Assembly: GCA_934456295.1 (NCBI GenBank)
Contig: CAKSHB010000001.1
Span: 42,819-106,818, forward strand
Source of the DNA: an uncultured Clostridia bacterium
Lineage (GTDB): Bacteria > Bacillota > Clostridia > UBA1381 > UMGS1253
Direction of reading: 5' to 3'
DNA: 64,000 nt
The notes beneath the pieces are model-generated. The model worked only from the letters and a program-made list of their open reading frames with translations. It was not told where the DNA came from and did not search any database. The stretch's first letter is position 1. Every line of letters begins with the position of its first letter. The position numbers were made by a program, and so were the translations under genes. Shown here one piece after another: positions 9,401 through 17,701 of this stretch.

Positions 9401-9431
9401 ATAAAAAATTTAACGAAAGAGGCGTTTTACT

Positions 9432-10220
9432 ATGGTGATAAGACTCGACAGATATCCGAAAGGAAAAACAAGAGCGGTAACGTTCAGTTATGATGATGCC
9501 AAAGAGGCAGACTATAAGCTGGTGGAGATGTTTAATAAATACGGAGCGGTCGGCACATTTAATATCGACTCAAAACATATCGGAGAGGCGCACAGAGTTA
9601 AAGAAGAGGACGTGAAAACGCTTTATAAGGGGCACGAAGTTGCGTCACATATGTATACACATCCTTTTCCGCATATGCTTAGCATGAATGAGCTGCGAAA
9701 TGAGGTTGTATTTGACCGCGAAAAACTTGAACGCCTGACGGGGCAAATTGTGCGCGGTATGGCGTATCCGTTCGGCGCATATACGGACGAAGTTGTAAAA
9801 ACGCTGCCGTCATTGGGCATTGAGTACAGCAGAACTACAAAATCACACAAAACAATGGCGCTGCCGAAAAATTTCCTTGAGTGGCACCCGACATGTCACC
9901 ATAAAGACGCGCTTGAATGTGTAAACAGTTTTAACGATGTGCGCTGGAACACATTGTCGCTGTTTTACATATGGGGACACAGCTACGAGCTTGAGGATAA
10001 CGGCGACTGGGGCATGATGGAGGAGCTGCTTAAACGCATATGCGGACTTGACGACGTATGGTATGCGTCAAATATTGACATTATGGACTATATTAAAGCG
10101 TTGAGAGCTTTGAAGTTTAGCACGGACAGCAAAACTGTGTACAACCCGTCCTGCGTGACCGTATGGATAGAGGCGGACGGCGAGGCTGTAAAAATTGAGC
10201 CGGGATATAACCGCATATAG
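9432..10220 (+). CDS. Polysaccharide deacetylase (NodB-fold) family protein
   Basis: 262 residues. Motif 1 is TFSYDDA (Asp21-Asp22), motif 2 is SHMYTHP with metal ligands His73 and His77, followed by the GMAYPFGAY turn (about 115). These match the CE4/NodB fold that removes acetyl groups from peptidoglycan or exopolysaccharide with a divalent metal. There is no signal peptide, so a cytoplasmic or small-substrate role is possible. It lies 31 bases after the ABC exporter pair and may be cotranscribed. The terminator at 10249-10287 closes the unit. Confidence 0.82.
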   Translation: MVIRLDRYPKGKTRAVTFSYDDAKEADYKLVEMFNKYGAVGTFNIDSKHIGEAHRVKEEDVKTLYKGHEVASHMYTHPFPHMLSMNELRNEVVFDREKLERLTGQIVRGMAYPFGAYTDEVVKTLPSLGIEYSRTTKSHKTMALPKNFLEWHPTCHHKDALECVNSFNDVRWNTLSLFYIWGHSYELEDNGDWGMMEELLKRICGLDDVWYASNIDIMDYIKALRALKFSTDSKTVYNPSCVTVWIEADGEAVKIEPGYNRI

Positions 10221-10248
10221 GTTTGCATGTATGATTTAATAAAAACGA

Positions 10249-10287
10249 AAAAAGAACGATGGTTTTTTGCCATCATTCTTTTTTTGT
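10249..10287. terminator. Bidirectional Rho-independent terminator
   Basis: AAAGAACGATGG and CCATCATTCTTT form a stem with one mismatch and a short T-rich loop; A-run on the left and T-run on the right serve both converging genes. Confidence 0.8.
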
Positions 10288-10307
10288 GCGCCGGAATACA
10301 AAACTTC

Positions 10308-10724
10308 TTAATAACGCATTCTCACGATTTTATAACATATCCAGTATATAACAGTAAAGGCGCAGATTATGTATGCCGTTATCTGTCCGGCGTAAAAGTT
10401 TCCGGCGATGTAAAACGATACAAGCATAATTCCGCCGATAATAAGGTATACGCTGAAAGCCAGACTGCGCGCCTTTTCCATAACGGTTATATTCATCTCG
10501 TCATTTTCCGCTGTTTCGCGTTTCTGCATAGCCTCGGGATTTCTCAGGAGGCGCACATAGCGCACCGTGCGCGCAAGCCCTGTCGCGGCAAAGATTGCGC
10601 CGAATGAGTATGCAGCGCCGTTATCTGTGCCTATAAGGTTTGCGGCGATGATGATTGCGGCTCCGACCGCTGCGTAAAAAACGCCGAGCCATGCACGGAA
10701 CTTAATTTTGTTTCTAAAATTCAT
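10308..10724 (-). CDS. Small four-helix membrane protein paired with an XRE regulator
   Basis: 138 residues with four hydrophobic segments (about 12-28, 38-50, 85-105, 112-130) and a short charged loop in the middle. No catalytic motif. It starts 6 bases after the stop of an XRE regulator gene, with GGGGAG overlapping that stop, so it is translationally coupled. Two-gene units of a short XRE protein plus a membrane protein (often labelled DUF2178 or similar) are common in Firmicutes; the membrane protein is thought to sense or counteract something at the membrane, but no function is proved. Confidence 0.7.
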   Translation of the reverse strand: MNFRNKIKFRAWLGVFYAAVGAAIIIAANLIGTDNGAAYSFGAIFAATGLARTVRYVRLLRNPEAMQKRETAENDEMNITVMEKARSLAFSVYLIIGGIMLVSFYIAGNFYAGQITAYIICAFTVIYWICYKIVRMRY

Positions 10725-10730
10725 AAAAAG

Positions 10731-10931
10731 TCACTCCCCGTCCTCAAAAATAAAAATATCCTCAATATTTTTGCCGAAATATTTTGCAATTTTGTGCGCA
10801 AGCTTCAGCGATGCGTCATATCTGCCGTTTTCAAGCGAGATTATTGTCTGCCGCGTTACGCCGATTGATTTTGCAAAATCGTCCTGTGTTATTTTTTTCT
10901 CTTTTCGCATGTCTTTAATTTTATTTTCCAT
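10731..10931 (-). CDS. Short XRE-family transcriptional regulator (YozG-like)
   Basis: 66 residues, nearly all helix-turn-helix: MRKEKKITQDDFAKSIGV then TRQTIISLENGRYDASL, followed by the ALKLAHKIAKYFG-type helix and an acidic tail. It resembles the compact Cro/CI regulators of the YozG group. AAAGGA precedes the ATG. The promoter region carries a perfect palindrome overlapping the expected transcription start (10952-10973), so negative autoregulation is likely. It is cotranscribed with the membrane protein downstream. Confidence 0.88.
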   Translation of the reverse strand: MENKIKDMRKEKKITQDDFAKSIGVTRQTIISLENGRYDASLKLAHKIAKYFGKNIEDIFIFEDGE

Positions 10932-10951
10932 TAAATCACTGTCCTTTAAAA

Positions 10952-11004
10952 AATGTAAAACGCGCTTTACATTTTTATTATATACGCAAACGTGAAAAAG
11001 TCAA
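10952..11004 (-). promoter_or_regulatory. Promoter and palindromic operator of the XRE/membrane protein pair
   Basis: On the minus strand: TTGACT (11004-10999), 16-base spacer, TATAAT (10982-10977), then the palindrome AATGTAAA-6-TTTACATT (10973-10952) at the start site. A further TTTACATT-like half site lies upstream near 11010-11020. Consistent with autorepression by the XRE protein. Confidence 0.65.
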
Positions 11005-11120
11005 GTGTATTTTACATTTTTTTATACATTAATTTTTCGGCGTGACATAATATTTTTATTTTATGGATAACATAAATCCGATTGCAGGAAACGATAAAAG
11101 CAAAACGGAGGGCTGATAAC

Positions 11121-11780
11121 ATGGAAAATGAAACAAACGAAAAGAGCGGAATAACAAGCGCAAACGGAAGCAGGCTGAAAATTCACTGTCTTAACGTAAT
11201 AGGGCAGATTGAAGGTCACACAATTCTGCCGCCGCAGGATAAAACGACAAAATATGAATACATTTTGCCCCAGCTTGCGGCGCTTGAACAGGACGAGAAT
11301 GTGGAGGGACTTTTGGTACTTTTAAACACTGCCGGAGGAGATGTTGAGGCAGGGCTGGCAATTGCGGAAATGATTGCCGGAATGTCAAAGCCGACGGTGT
11401 CTTTGGTGCTCGGCGGCGGACACAGCATAGGCGTACCGCTGGCGGTGTCGGCGGATTATTCGTTTATTGCGCGTTCGGCGGCAATGACGCTGCATCCGCT
11501 GCGTATGAACGGAATGGTTATAGGCGTAATGCAGACATTTGATTATCTTAACAAAATTCAGGACAGGATTGTGAGCTTTATCGCATCACACAGCAATATT
11601 TCAAAAGAGGACTTTAACGGTCTTATGCTGAAAACGGGTGAAATTGCAAATGACGTCGGCAGTATTGTGTTCGGCGAAACGGCGGTTGAATGCGGACTTA
11701 TCGACAGTGTGGGAACGCTGAGCGACGCACTTTCCAAGCTGCGTGAGCTGATTGATGAAAAGAAGGGGGATAAAAAATGA
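11121..11780 (+). CDS. tepA: ClpP-fold protease TepA (YmfB-like)
   Basis: 219 residues of ClpP/crotonase fold. The nucleophile is Ser102 in GGGHSIGVPLA and the likely general base His125 in MTLHPLRMNG, an arrangement typical of TepA, a ClpP-like protease first described in Bacillus as aiding protein export. NTAGGDVEAGLAIAEMI (about 69-85) is the conserved oxyanion-side segment. The ATG at 11121 follows GGAGGG; a TTG 13 codons upstream is rejected. It overlaps the ylzJ-like gene by 4 bases (ATGA), the same neighbour as in Bacillus. Confidence 0.88.
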   Translation: MENETNEKSGITSANGSRLKIHCLNVIGQIEGHTILPPQDKTTKYEYILPQLAALEQDENVEGLLVLLNTAGGDVEAGLAIAEMIAGMSKPTVSLVLGGGHSIGVPLAVSADYSFIARSAAMTLHPLRMNGMVIGVMQTFDYLNKIQDRIVSFIASHSNISKEDFNGLMLKTGEIANDVGSIVFGETAVECGLIDSVGTLSDALSKLRELIDEKKGDKK

Positions 11781-12001
11781 TTTTTTACAGCGTTATGCCG
11801 TATGAGCGTGTATTTTGTGCCGAAAAGCCGAACGCGACGGTTATGTGCAGAAGAATGGAGGTATATGACGGGGCAGAGGTCGAGGTCAGCGAAATGCCTG
11901 ATGGGGGCAGAAGAATAGAGCGGCTTTATTCAACAAATCCGGCATATTATCTTGATAAAAGGTTCTCGCCCGGAAGAACGGTGTACACAAACAGGGTATA
12001 A
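11777..12001 (+). CDS. YlzJ-like protein
   Basis: 74 residues, starting MIFYSVMPYERVF and ending RLYSTNPAYYLDKRFSPG, the conserved beginning and end of the YlzJ-like family. The family is small, cytoplasmic and uncharacterised, but is conserved directly downstream of tepA in Firmicutes; here the two overlap by 4 bases. Assignment rests on the termini and the synteny. Confidence 0.8.
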   Translation: MIFYSVMPYERVFCAEKPNATVMCRRMEVYDGAEVEVSEMPDGGRRIERLYSTNPAYYLDKRFSPGRTVYTNRV

Positions 12002-12016
12002 GCGCACACAAACCGC

Positions 12017-12045
12017 TTGACAGTGTTTTCTTATATTGTTATAAT
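12017..12045 (+). promoter_or_regulatory. Consensus sigma-A promoter
   Basis: TTGACA (12017-12022), 17-base spacer, TATAAT (12040-12045), a full match to consensus, 28 bases before the glycosyltransferase start. Confidence 0.8.
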
Positions 12046-12073
12046 ATAAGCCGAGTAAGATGGGGTGAATATA

Positions 12074-12781
12074 GTGAAAATATCTCTTATAATACCCGCA
12101 TACAACGAGGCTGACAGAATAGCGGCGGCGATTGAAAAGGCAAGAAGTTATTTTGATGCGTCGAGCTATGAATATGAAATACTTGTTGTTGATGACGGCA
12201 GCAGCGATAATACGGCTCAGGCGGTCCGCAGTGCGGGGCTTGAGCCTGTCATGCTGAAAAAAAACAGCGGAAAGGGCGCGGCTGTATGCGCAGGGGTACG
12301 TGCGTCAAACGGCGACATAATAATGTTTACAGACGCGGACTTGCCTTATGATTTGTCGCTTATTTTTGAAAGCGCGTCAAAAATAAGCCGCGGAGCAGAT
12401 GCTGTAATAGGAAGCCGTGCCGGCGGCGGATATGAAAAGTACGGAGCGCTGAGGAGGTTTTGCTCGGGGGCATTTTCGGTTATATCAAACATGTTTCTGC
12501 GCCTTGACATAAAAGATACGCAGTGTGGATTTAAGGCGTTTAAAACACAGTGTGCAAAGGATTTGTTTTCGCGGATTACGGTTGACGGATTTGGGTTTGA
12601 TATAGAGCTTCTGTATATTGCAAAAAAACTCGGGTATAAAATTGAAACGGTGCCGGCTCATATGATTGCACCGCCCGTGAAAAGCACGGTAAATCCGATT
12701 GCCGACGGTTTTTGTATGCTGCTTGATATTTTTGAAATAAGAAAAAACGACGCACGGGGCATATATGGCATCAAAAAATAA
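12074..12781 (+). CDS. Glycosyltransferase family 2 (dolichyl-phosphate hexose synthase-like)
   Basis: 235 residues. SLIIPAYNEADRI at the start, VVDDGSSDNTA (nucleotide-sugar binding), FTDADLPYD (metal-binding DxD) and an RFCSGAFSVISN then DTQCGFKAF segment place it with GT2 enzymes that transfer a sugar from UDP/GDP donors to polyprenyl phosphate. The chosen start is GTG 12074 with GGGG at 12062-12065; GTG 12065 is possible. The next gene is a large membrane protein of GT-C style, a natural acceptor of a lipid-linked sugar. C-terminal membrane helices are absent. Confidence 0.88.
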   Translation: MKISLIIPAYNEADRIAAAIEKARSYFDASSYEYEILVVDDGSSDNTAQAVRSAGLEPVMLKKNSGKGAAVCAGVRASNGDIIMFTDADLPYDLSLIFESASKISRGADAVIGSRAGGGYEKYGALRRFCSGAFSVISNMFLRLDIKDTQCGFKAFKTQCAKDLFSRITVDGFGFDIELLYIAKKLGYKIETVPAHMIAPPVKSTVNPIADGFCMLLDIFEIRKNDARGIYGIKK

Positions 12782-12797
12782 CGCACATGGGTGAAAT

Positions 12798-12877
12798 AAT
12801 CTCTTATCATTCCCTGCCCTGCCGGTAAGAGAAGTTTGGTTGTTATTTGTGCCGACTCAGGCGGCGGAACGGAGATT
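12798..12877 (+). promoter_or_regulatory. Structured leader element, copy 1 (riboswitch-like repeat)
   Basis: About 80 nt from AATCTC to GGAGATT, ending in the ribosome binding site of the next gene. Outer stem AATCTC/GAGATT would hide GGAG; alternative hairpin CTCTTATC (12801-12808) with GGTAAGAG (12823-12830) would release it. Shares TTATCATTCC, TGTGCCG and GGCGGAACGGAGATT with three other copies in the window. Not a class I recognise. Confidence 0.6.
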
Positions 12878-12880
12878 TTT

Positions 12881-14344
12881 ATGAGAAAAACGCTTGACAC
12901 GCGGCAAAAAGAGCTTTTGCTTCTGTGCGCCGCATTTTTATTATATATTACACGCTATGCGGTGTTCGGATTTTCGTATTATCCTGTTTTGGACGACCAT
13001 ATACAGTATTACTGGTATGCAAACGTAAGCGATGTTGTGAGCGAAGTGTTTTTGAAAATCGGCACAATAAGCACAAGACCGCTTGCGGGGATTTTTGATG
13101 TGTATGTGTGGACGCCGCTGTTCGGCATACGCGGAGCCGTGCTTGCGGTGAGTGCGGCGGTGAGCGTTTTGGGAATATACTTTTTAAAGCGCACGTTTGA
13201 AAATATGGATATTCACGCAGGCGCGCTGTTTTATCTTGTGCTTCTGTTTATGCCGATAGGTTTTGAAACGCAGTATTGGCTGAGCGCGTCATCGCGCGTT
13301 ATGACGGGCATATTTTTTGCCTCGCTTTCCATGGTGATATTTTCATCATACGCAAAGAGGGGCGGAGCATGGCGGTTCTGCCTGTTTGCGGTGATGCAGC
13401 TTGCGTCATATTGCTTTTATGAACAGGTTACGATTTTTTCTTTTTTGCTGTGTACAGCATATTTTTACCGTACGCGGCAGAAATGGGCGGCGTATGCGGT
13501 TCCTGTAATAAACGGGCTGATAATAGCCGTGTATTATCTTTTGTTTAAAAGCGTAGGAGCGCTCAGCGGACGTACACAGCTTGTTTCGGGAGCCGAGGCT
13601 GTTTCGCATTTTACATATATGTTTAAGCAGATAAGGGAAATTGCATGGCAGGGGTTGTTTGAGCTTAATGCAAACGGACTTGTGCGCGGAATGGGCGTGC
13701 TGATTAAAAATCCCGTATTTTTTGCAGCTGTAACAGCGCTTGCGGCGGTTTTTGCGGGGCTGTGCTTTTATGACGGAAAAAAACGTGCAAAACGTGACGT
13801 TTTTGCGGTTTTGTTCGGAGCGGTATGCGCTGTGCTGCCGATGGCGCTGATGTTTGTGACAAAGGACGCGTCTTTGCCGTACAGAACGATATACGTACCG
13901 CTTATAGGGCTGTGTGTTATTGCAGAATATATTGCCGCGCGGATAAAAATAAATTATGCGGCGGTAAGGTGTATAGTGTTTGTTATGGCATTTATATTCA
14001 GCGTTTCATGTGTCAGTGAGATGAACGATTATAAAAATGTGTCGCAGATTGATGAAAAAATATGCACAGGGATTGCGTCGGCGCTTGATGATGAGGTTAT
14101 ATCTGGCAAAAGAGAATGTTATGTAATCGGAGCAAGGCGCACATATATAAATGCGAATGCAGAGCATAATGAGCACATAATAAACGTTACATCAAGCGAC
14201 TGGGCGCTTACGGGCGCGGTAAGGCACAGCCTCGGCGGATACGCAGGGCGTATTGTGCCTGTTGAGAACGATACAATCGGTGATAAAAACGCGCAGATAC
14301 TGAAGATTAATGAGGACTATACGGTGAGCGTTGTGAGGAAATAA
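12881..14344 (+). CDS. Multi-pass membrane protein, GT-C glycosyltransferase-like
   Basis: 487 residues with roughly ten or more hydrophobic segments. An acidic motif in the first external loop (YPVLDDHIQYYWYAN, about 27-41) and STRPLAGIF after it resemble GT-C enzymes that use polyprenyl-phosphate sugars, and the gene follows a GT2 polyprenyl-phosphate sugar synthase. The C-terminal part (about 390-487) is soluble. Start ATG 12881 has CGGAG at 12870-12874; an in-frame ATG at 12836 would lie within the structured leader and is rejected. Function in envelope glycan decoration is inference; no family is certain. Confidence 0.6.
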   Translation: MRKTLDTRQKELLLLCAAFLLYITRYAVFGFSYYPVLDDHIQYYWYANVSDVVSEVFLKIGTISTRPLAGIFDVYVWTPLFGIRGAVLAVSAAVSVLGIYFLKRTFENMDIHAGALFYLVLLFMPIGFETQYWLSASSRVMTGIFFASLSMVIFSSYAKRGGAWRFCLFAVMQLASYCFYEQVTIFSFLLCTAYFYRTRQKWAAYAVPVINGLIIAVYYLLFKSVGALSGRTQLVSGAEAVSHFTYMFKQIREIAWQGLFELNANGLVRGMGVLIKNPVFFAAVTALAAVFAGLCFYDGKKRAKRDVFAVLFGAVCAVLPMALMFVTKDASLPYRTIYVPLIGLCVIAEYIAARIKINYAAVRCIVFVMAFIFSVSCVSEMNDYKNVSQIDEKICTGIASALDDEVISGKRECYVIGARRTYINANAEHNEHIINVTSSDWALTGAVRHSLGGYAGRIVPVENDTIGDKNAQILKINEDYTVSVVRK

Positions 14345-14384
14345 ATTGCGGTAAAAAATTTTTGGCGGAACGGAGATAAATGTT

Positions 14385-15140
14385 ATGGCAGAAAACGGCG
14401 GAAATACAATCAACATACTCGGGGTGGAAATTTCTGAGGAAAGCATGAGCGATACGGTGAAAAAACTTTTGGGATATCTTGACGAGCCGCGCATGCATGC
14501 TGTTTATACGCCAAATTCGGAGATTATATATATGGCGTATAAAGACGAGAAGTTCAGAGAGGTGCTTAACTCGGCGGAGATCAGAACCGCTGATGGTATA
14601 GGTGTTGTGTATGCTTCAAAAATACTGAAAAAGCCCATAAGCGAGCGTGTGGCAGGATATGATTTGATGCATGCGTTTCTGAAAGAGGCGGCAAAGGACA
14701 AAAGAAAAGTTTATCTGTTCGGCTCAAAGCCGGGCGTTGCCGAAAATGCGGGCAGAATGCTCTGCGATATGTATAAGGGGCTTGAAATCTGCGGTACGCG
14801 CAACGGTTATTTCAGCGAAGCGGACACGGACGGCATAATCAAGGGAATAAATGCGGCAAAGCCCGACATATTGCTGGTATGCCTCGGCGCACCGAAACAG
14901 GAAAAATGGATTTATGATAACCGCGACAAGCTCGATGTAAGGGTTGCGATGGGGCTTGGCGGCAGTCTTGACACACTCACGGGTGTGCTTAAGCGTGCGC
15001 CCGAGTCATGGCAGAAGCTGGGGCTTGAGTGGGCGTACAGGCTTGTGTGCGACCCGAAGAGAATAATAAGAATGACGGCGCTGCCGCGTTTTGCGCTGAC
15101 GGTTTTATTCAAAGGAAAAAGGTATAAAAACGAAAAATGA
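14385..15140 (+). CDS. tagA: WecG/TagA/CpsF family glycosyltransferase
   Basis: 251 residues. TPNSE (Thr42), TADGIGVV (Asp70, the proposed catalytic Asp), CLGAPKQEKW (about 166) and the C-terminal GLEWAYRLVCDPKRIIR appendage are all diagnostic of the TagA family, which adds N-acetylmannosamine to undecaprenyl-PP-GlcNAc at the start of wall teichoic acid or related linkage units. CGGAG at 14370-14374 precedes the ATG. It follows the GT2 and membrane glycan genes, supporting a small envelope polymer cluster. Exact sugar is not readable from sequence. Confidence 0.92.
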   Translation: MAENGGNTINILGVEISEESMSDTVKKLLGYLDEPRMHAVYTPNSEIIYMAYKDEKFREVLNSAEIRTADGIGVVYASKILKKPISERVAGYDLMHAFLKEAAKDKRKVYLFGSKPGVAENAGRMLCDMYKGLEICGTRNGYFSEADTDGIIKGINAAKPDILLVCLGAPKQEKWIYDNRDKLDVRVAMGLGGSLDTLTGVLKRAPESWQKLGLEWAYRLVCDPKRIIRMTALPRFALTVLFKGKRYKNEK

Positions 15141-15203
15141 AAGGGTTCTGTATAATAAATGGCTTGCATAAAAGAAAGATTTTGTATATGAGGAGGGTAT
15201 AAA

Positions 15204-15881
15204 ATGGGTATGCTTTTTGCAATCGAGGGCGTAGACGGTTCGGGCAAGGAAACGCAGACGAAGTTTTTGTATGACAAACTTCTGTGCGAGGGAAAAAATG
15301 CTGTGCGCATAAGTTTTCCCGATTATGACAGCGACTCGTCATATGCCGTAAAAATGTATCTTTCGGGGCAGTTCGGAAAAAATGCAAATGACATAAATGC
15401 AAAAGCCGCCTCGACATTTTTTGCTCTCGACAGATACATTTCGTATAAGACGAAATGGGAAAAAATATATAACGGCGACAGCATAATCGTTGCTGACAGG
15501 TATGTGACATCAAATATGATACATCAGGCGTCAAAGTTTGCCGATAATGGGCAAAAGGACGAATTTCTGGAGTGGCTGTGCGATTTTGAATATGGGGTGT
15601 ATGGGCTGCCAAAGCCCGATAAGGTAATTTTTCTCGATGTTGCGCCCGAGGTGAGCGAAAAGCTGACGCGCGGCAGAAAAAACAAGGCGACGGGCGGCAG
15701 TGACAAAGACATTCACGAGAGCGATGCGTCGCACATAAAAAACAGCTATAACAATGCAAAATATGTTGCAAAAAAGTATGGCTGGGAAATCATAGAATGT
15801 GCGCCCAAAGGAAAAATGAGAAGTATAGAGGACATAGGTACACAGATTTACGGCATACTTTTTGAAAAAGCGGATTTTTAA
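15204..15881 (+). CDS. tmk: Thymidylate kinase (dTMP kinase)
   Basis: 225 residues. P-loop GVDGSGKETQ (9-18), DRYVTSN (about 98) for dTMP binding and a C-terminal lid region rich in Arg/Lys. The enzyme phosphorylates dTMP to dTDP. The GKETQ form of the P-loop, with Glu instead of Thr, is seen in a Clostridial subgroup of Tmk. GAGGAGG at 15190-15196 sets the ATG at 15204. The usual holB/yaaQ neighbours are absent; it follows the envelope gene cluster. Confidence 0.88.
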   Translation: MGMLFAIEGVDGSGKETQTKFLYDKLLCEGKNAVRISFPDYDSDSSYAVKMYLSGQFGKNANDINAKAASTFFALDRYISYKTKWEKIYNGDSIIVADRYVTSNMIHQASKFADNGQKDEFLEWLCDFEYGVYGLPKPDKVIFLDVAPEVSEKLTRGRKNKATGGSDKDIHESDASHIKNSYNNAKYVAKKYGWEIIECAPKGKMRSIEDIGTQIYGILFEKADF

Positions 15882-16054
15882 TACATAGCTTTTTAACACA
15901 TTATGAACAATCGGAGCATGATGTGGACAAAAAGCGAAAAATATGATTTAATTATTGGTAACGATGTAAAATAGCGGACATAACCGATATTTGCAAAAAC
16001 GGTTAATAAACGGCAAAACTGCATGTGAAATATACAAAAAAGGGGTTTGCGAAA

Positions 16055-16888
16055 TTGAAAAAGAAAAAAATGCCGGCAAAAACAATTCTGATTATTGCCG
16101 CTGTTGCGGTAATCGGCTTTTTGATTTCTATGGGAAATTATCTTGTTGCACTTTGCGCAACGGTTATAATAGCCGCAGGCGCAGCCTTTTGGTACTGGCC
16201 CGAGCTGCAATGTGCGCTCGGTCAGTCCGAGTATGCAAAGGGAAACAACACGAAAGCGCTGGCGCTTTTGAAGAAAGCGCACGAATCGAGCCGCTCAAAG
16301 CCGTCGGTTTCGGCTGCATATGCATACATACTGCTGCGTGTGGGACAGGCTGAAGAGGCGTCAAAGGTTTTAAATTACGTTTTATTGAACTCAAAGCTTA
16401 AAGAGCAGGACCGCGCACAACTCCGGCAGATTTTGTCGCTCGTGCGCTACAGACAGGGTGATTTTGAGGAGGCAACACGCCTCATGGAGCTTGTTTTTGA
16501 GGTTTACAAAAACACGGGGGTATACGGTGCGCTCGGATATTATAAAATTTTATCAAATTCGCCCGATATGGAAAAATTCAATGAGGAGGCATATGACTAC
16601 AACAGTGACGACAAGGTTATAATCGATAATATGGTTATACTTGCGCTTAAAAAAGGAGATTTGCAGAAAGCAAAGGAACTTTCCGATAAAAGTATCGGTG
16701 CGGGAAATAGGGGCGTTGAGATATTCTATCATGCGGGGCAGACATATGAGGCTCTCGGTGAAAATGATAAGGCGGCTGATTTTTTCAGAAAGGCAAAGTC
16801 GTGTCAGCGTTCATTTATGACTACGGTTACCGAGGCAGAGGTTGAAAATGCAATTGAGAGGCTCGGCGGAAACGGTGAGGATAATTAA
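16055..16888 (+). CDS. Membrane-anchored tetratricopeptide repeat protein
   Basis: About 277 residues: two hydrophobic segments near the N-terminus (about 9-25 and 28-46) then TPR-type helical pairs from about 55 to the end, with A/G/Y spacing such as ALALLKKAHE, AEEASKVLNYVLL and AGQTYEALGENDKAADFFRKA. Such proteins scaffold complexes on the cytoplasmic face of the membrane. I prefer TTG 16055, 9 bases after AAGGGG at 16040-16045, over GTG 16025, which has no ribosome binding site. Partners unknown. Confidence 0.72.
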   Translation: MKKKKMPAKTILIIAAVAVIGFLISMGNYLVALCATVIIAAGAAFWYWPELQCALGQSEYAKGNNTKALALLKKAHESSRSKPSVSAAYAYILLRVGQAEEASKVLNYVLLNSKLKEQDRAQLRQILSLVRYRQGDFEEATRLMELVFEVYKNTGVYGALGYYKILSNSPDMEKFNEEAYDYNSDDKVIIDNMVILALKKGDLQKAKELSDKSIGAGNRGVEIFYHAGQTYEALGENDKAADFFRKAKSCQRSFMTTVTEAEVENAIERLGGNGEDN

Positions 16889-17024
16889 ATTTACATTTTG
16901 AGCCGCAGAAAGTTATGCAAATAATTCGCCCGTATGGGTAAATATTTAAAAAAGTGAACATTTAAAAGTGAACATTTAATTGACAAAGTCAATTTTGTTA
17001 TAAAATAAACGGAGGTATCAGAAA
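16889..17024. other. Intergenic region with short direct repeat
   Basis: AT-rich; holds the direct repeat AAGTGAACATTTAA twice in a row (about 16952-16980) followed by the small palindrome TTGACAAAGTCAA. Possible operator and promoter for the cyclophilin pair; no convincing -10/-35 spacing found. Confidence 0.35.
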
Positions 17025-17657
17025 ATGAAAAAAAGTATTTTGTGTGTTTTACTTGCAGCTGTAATGACGCTGTCGCTGTGCGCATGCGGAAATCAGGCAG
17101 AAACCGTACCGAGTGCATCGCCGAGCGCGTCGCCGTCACCGATTCCCGAGGCATCGCCCGACCCGTCAAAGACAAACATAGTGATTGAAACAGAGTACGG
17201 CGAAATTAAAGCAGAGCTTTATCCCGAAGTTGCGCCGATAACGGTTGCAAACTTTCAGCAGCTTGTGGAAAAAGGCTTTTATGACGGTCTTACCTTCCAC
17301 AGAATAATTGACGGATTTATGATACAGGGCGGTGACCCGAAAGGCAACGGCACGGGCGGTTCCGACAAGAAAATCAAGGGCGAATTTTCCTCAAACGGCG
17401 TGCAGAACGATTTGAAGCATGAACGCGGCGTTTTGTCAATGGCAAGAAGCACTGCGCCGAACTCGGCAAGCAGCCAGTTCTTCATCATGCATGCGGACGC
17501 ACCGCACCTTGACGGTGAATATGCGGCGTTCGGCAAGGTTACGGACGGCATGGAGGTAGTTGACAAAATTGTTGAGAATGCTAAGGTTGAGGACGCAAAC
17601 GGAACTGTTGCGCCGGAAAATCAGCCGAAGATTATATCGATAAAGTTTGCAGATTAA
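17025..17657 (+). CDS. Peptidyl-prolyl cis-trans isomerase, cyclophilin type, lipoprotein
   Basis: 210 residues. Lipoprotein signal MKKSILCVLLAAVMTLSLCAC with the lipobox ending at Cys21, then a Pro/Ser/Ala linker (about 28-50) and a cyclophilin domain (about 55-208) with FHRIIDGFMIQGGDP (catalytic Arg), SSQFFIMHADAPHLDGEYAAFG (split here by convention: FFIMHAD and LDGEYAAFG). It should fold extracytoplasmic proteins. It sits 44 bases before a close cytoplasmic paralogue, sharing long stretches of almost identical DNA (about 17367-17535). Confidence 0.92.
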   Translation: MKKSILCVLLAAVMTLSLCACGNQAETVPSASPSASPSPIPEASPDPSKTNIVIETEYGEIKAELYPEVAPITVANFQQLVEKGFYDGLTFHRIIDGFMIQGGDPKGNGTGGSDKKIKGEFSSNGVQNDLKHERGVLSMARSTAPNSASSQFFIMHADAPHLDGEYAAFGKVTDGMEVVDKIVENAKVEDANGTVAPENQPKIISIKFAD

Positions 17658-17701
17658 AAAGGACATTAAAATCCGGAATAAATGCGAAAGGAAAAACTCA
17701 G

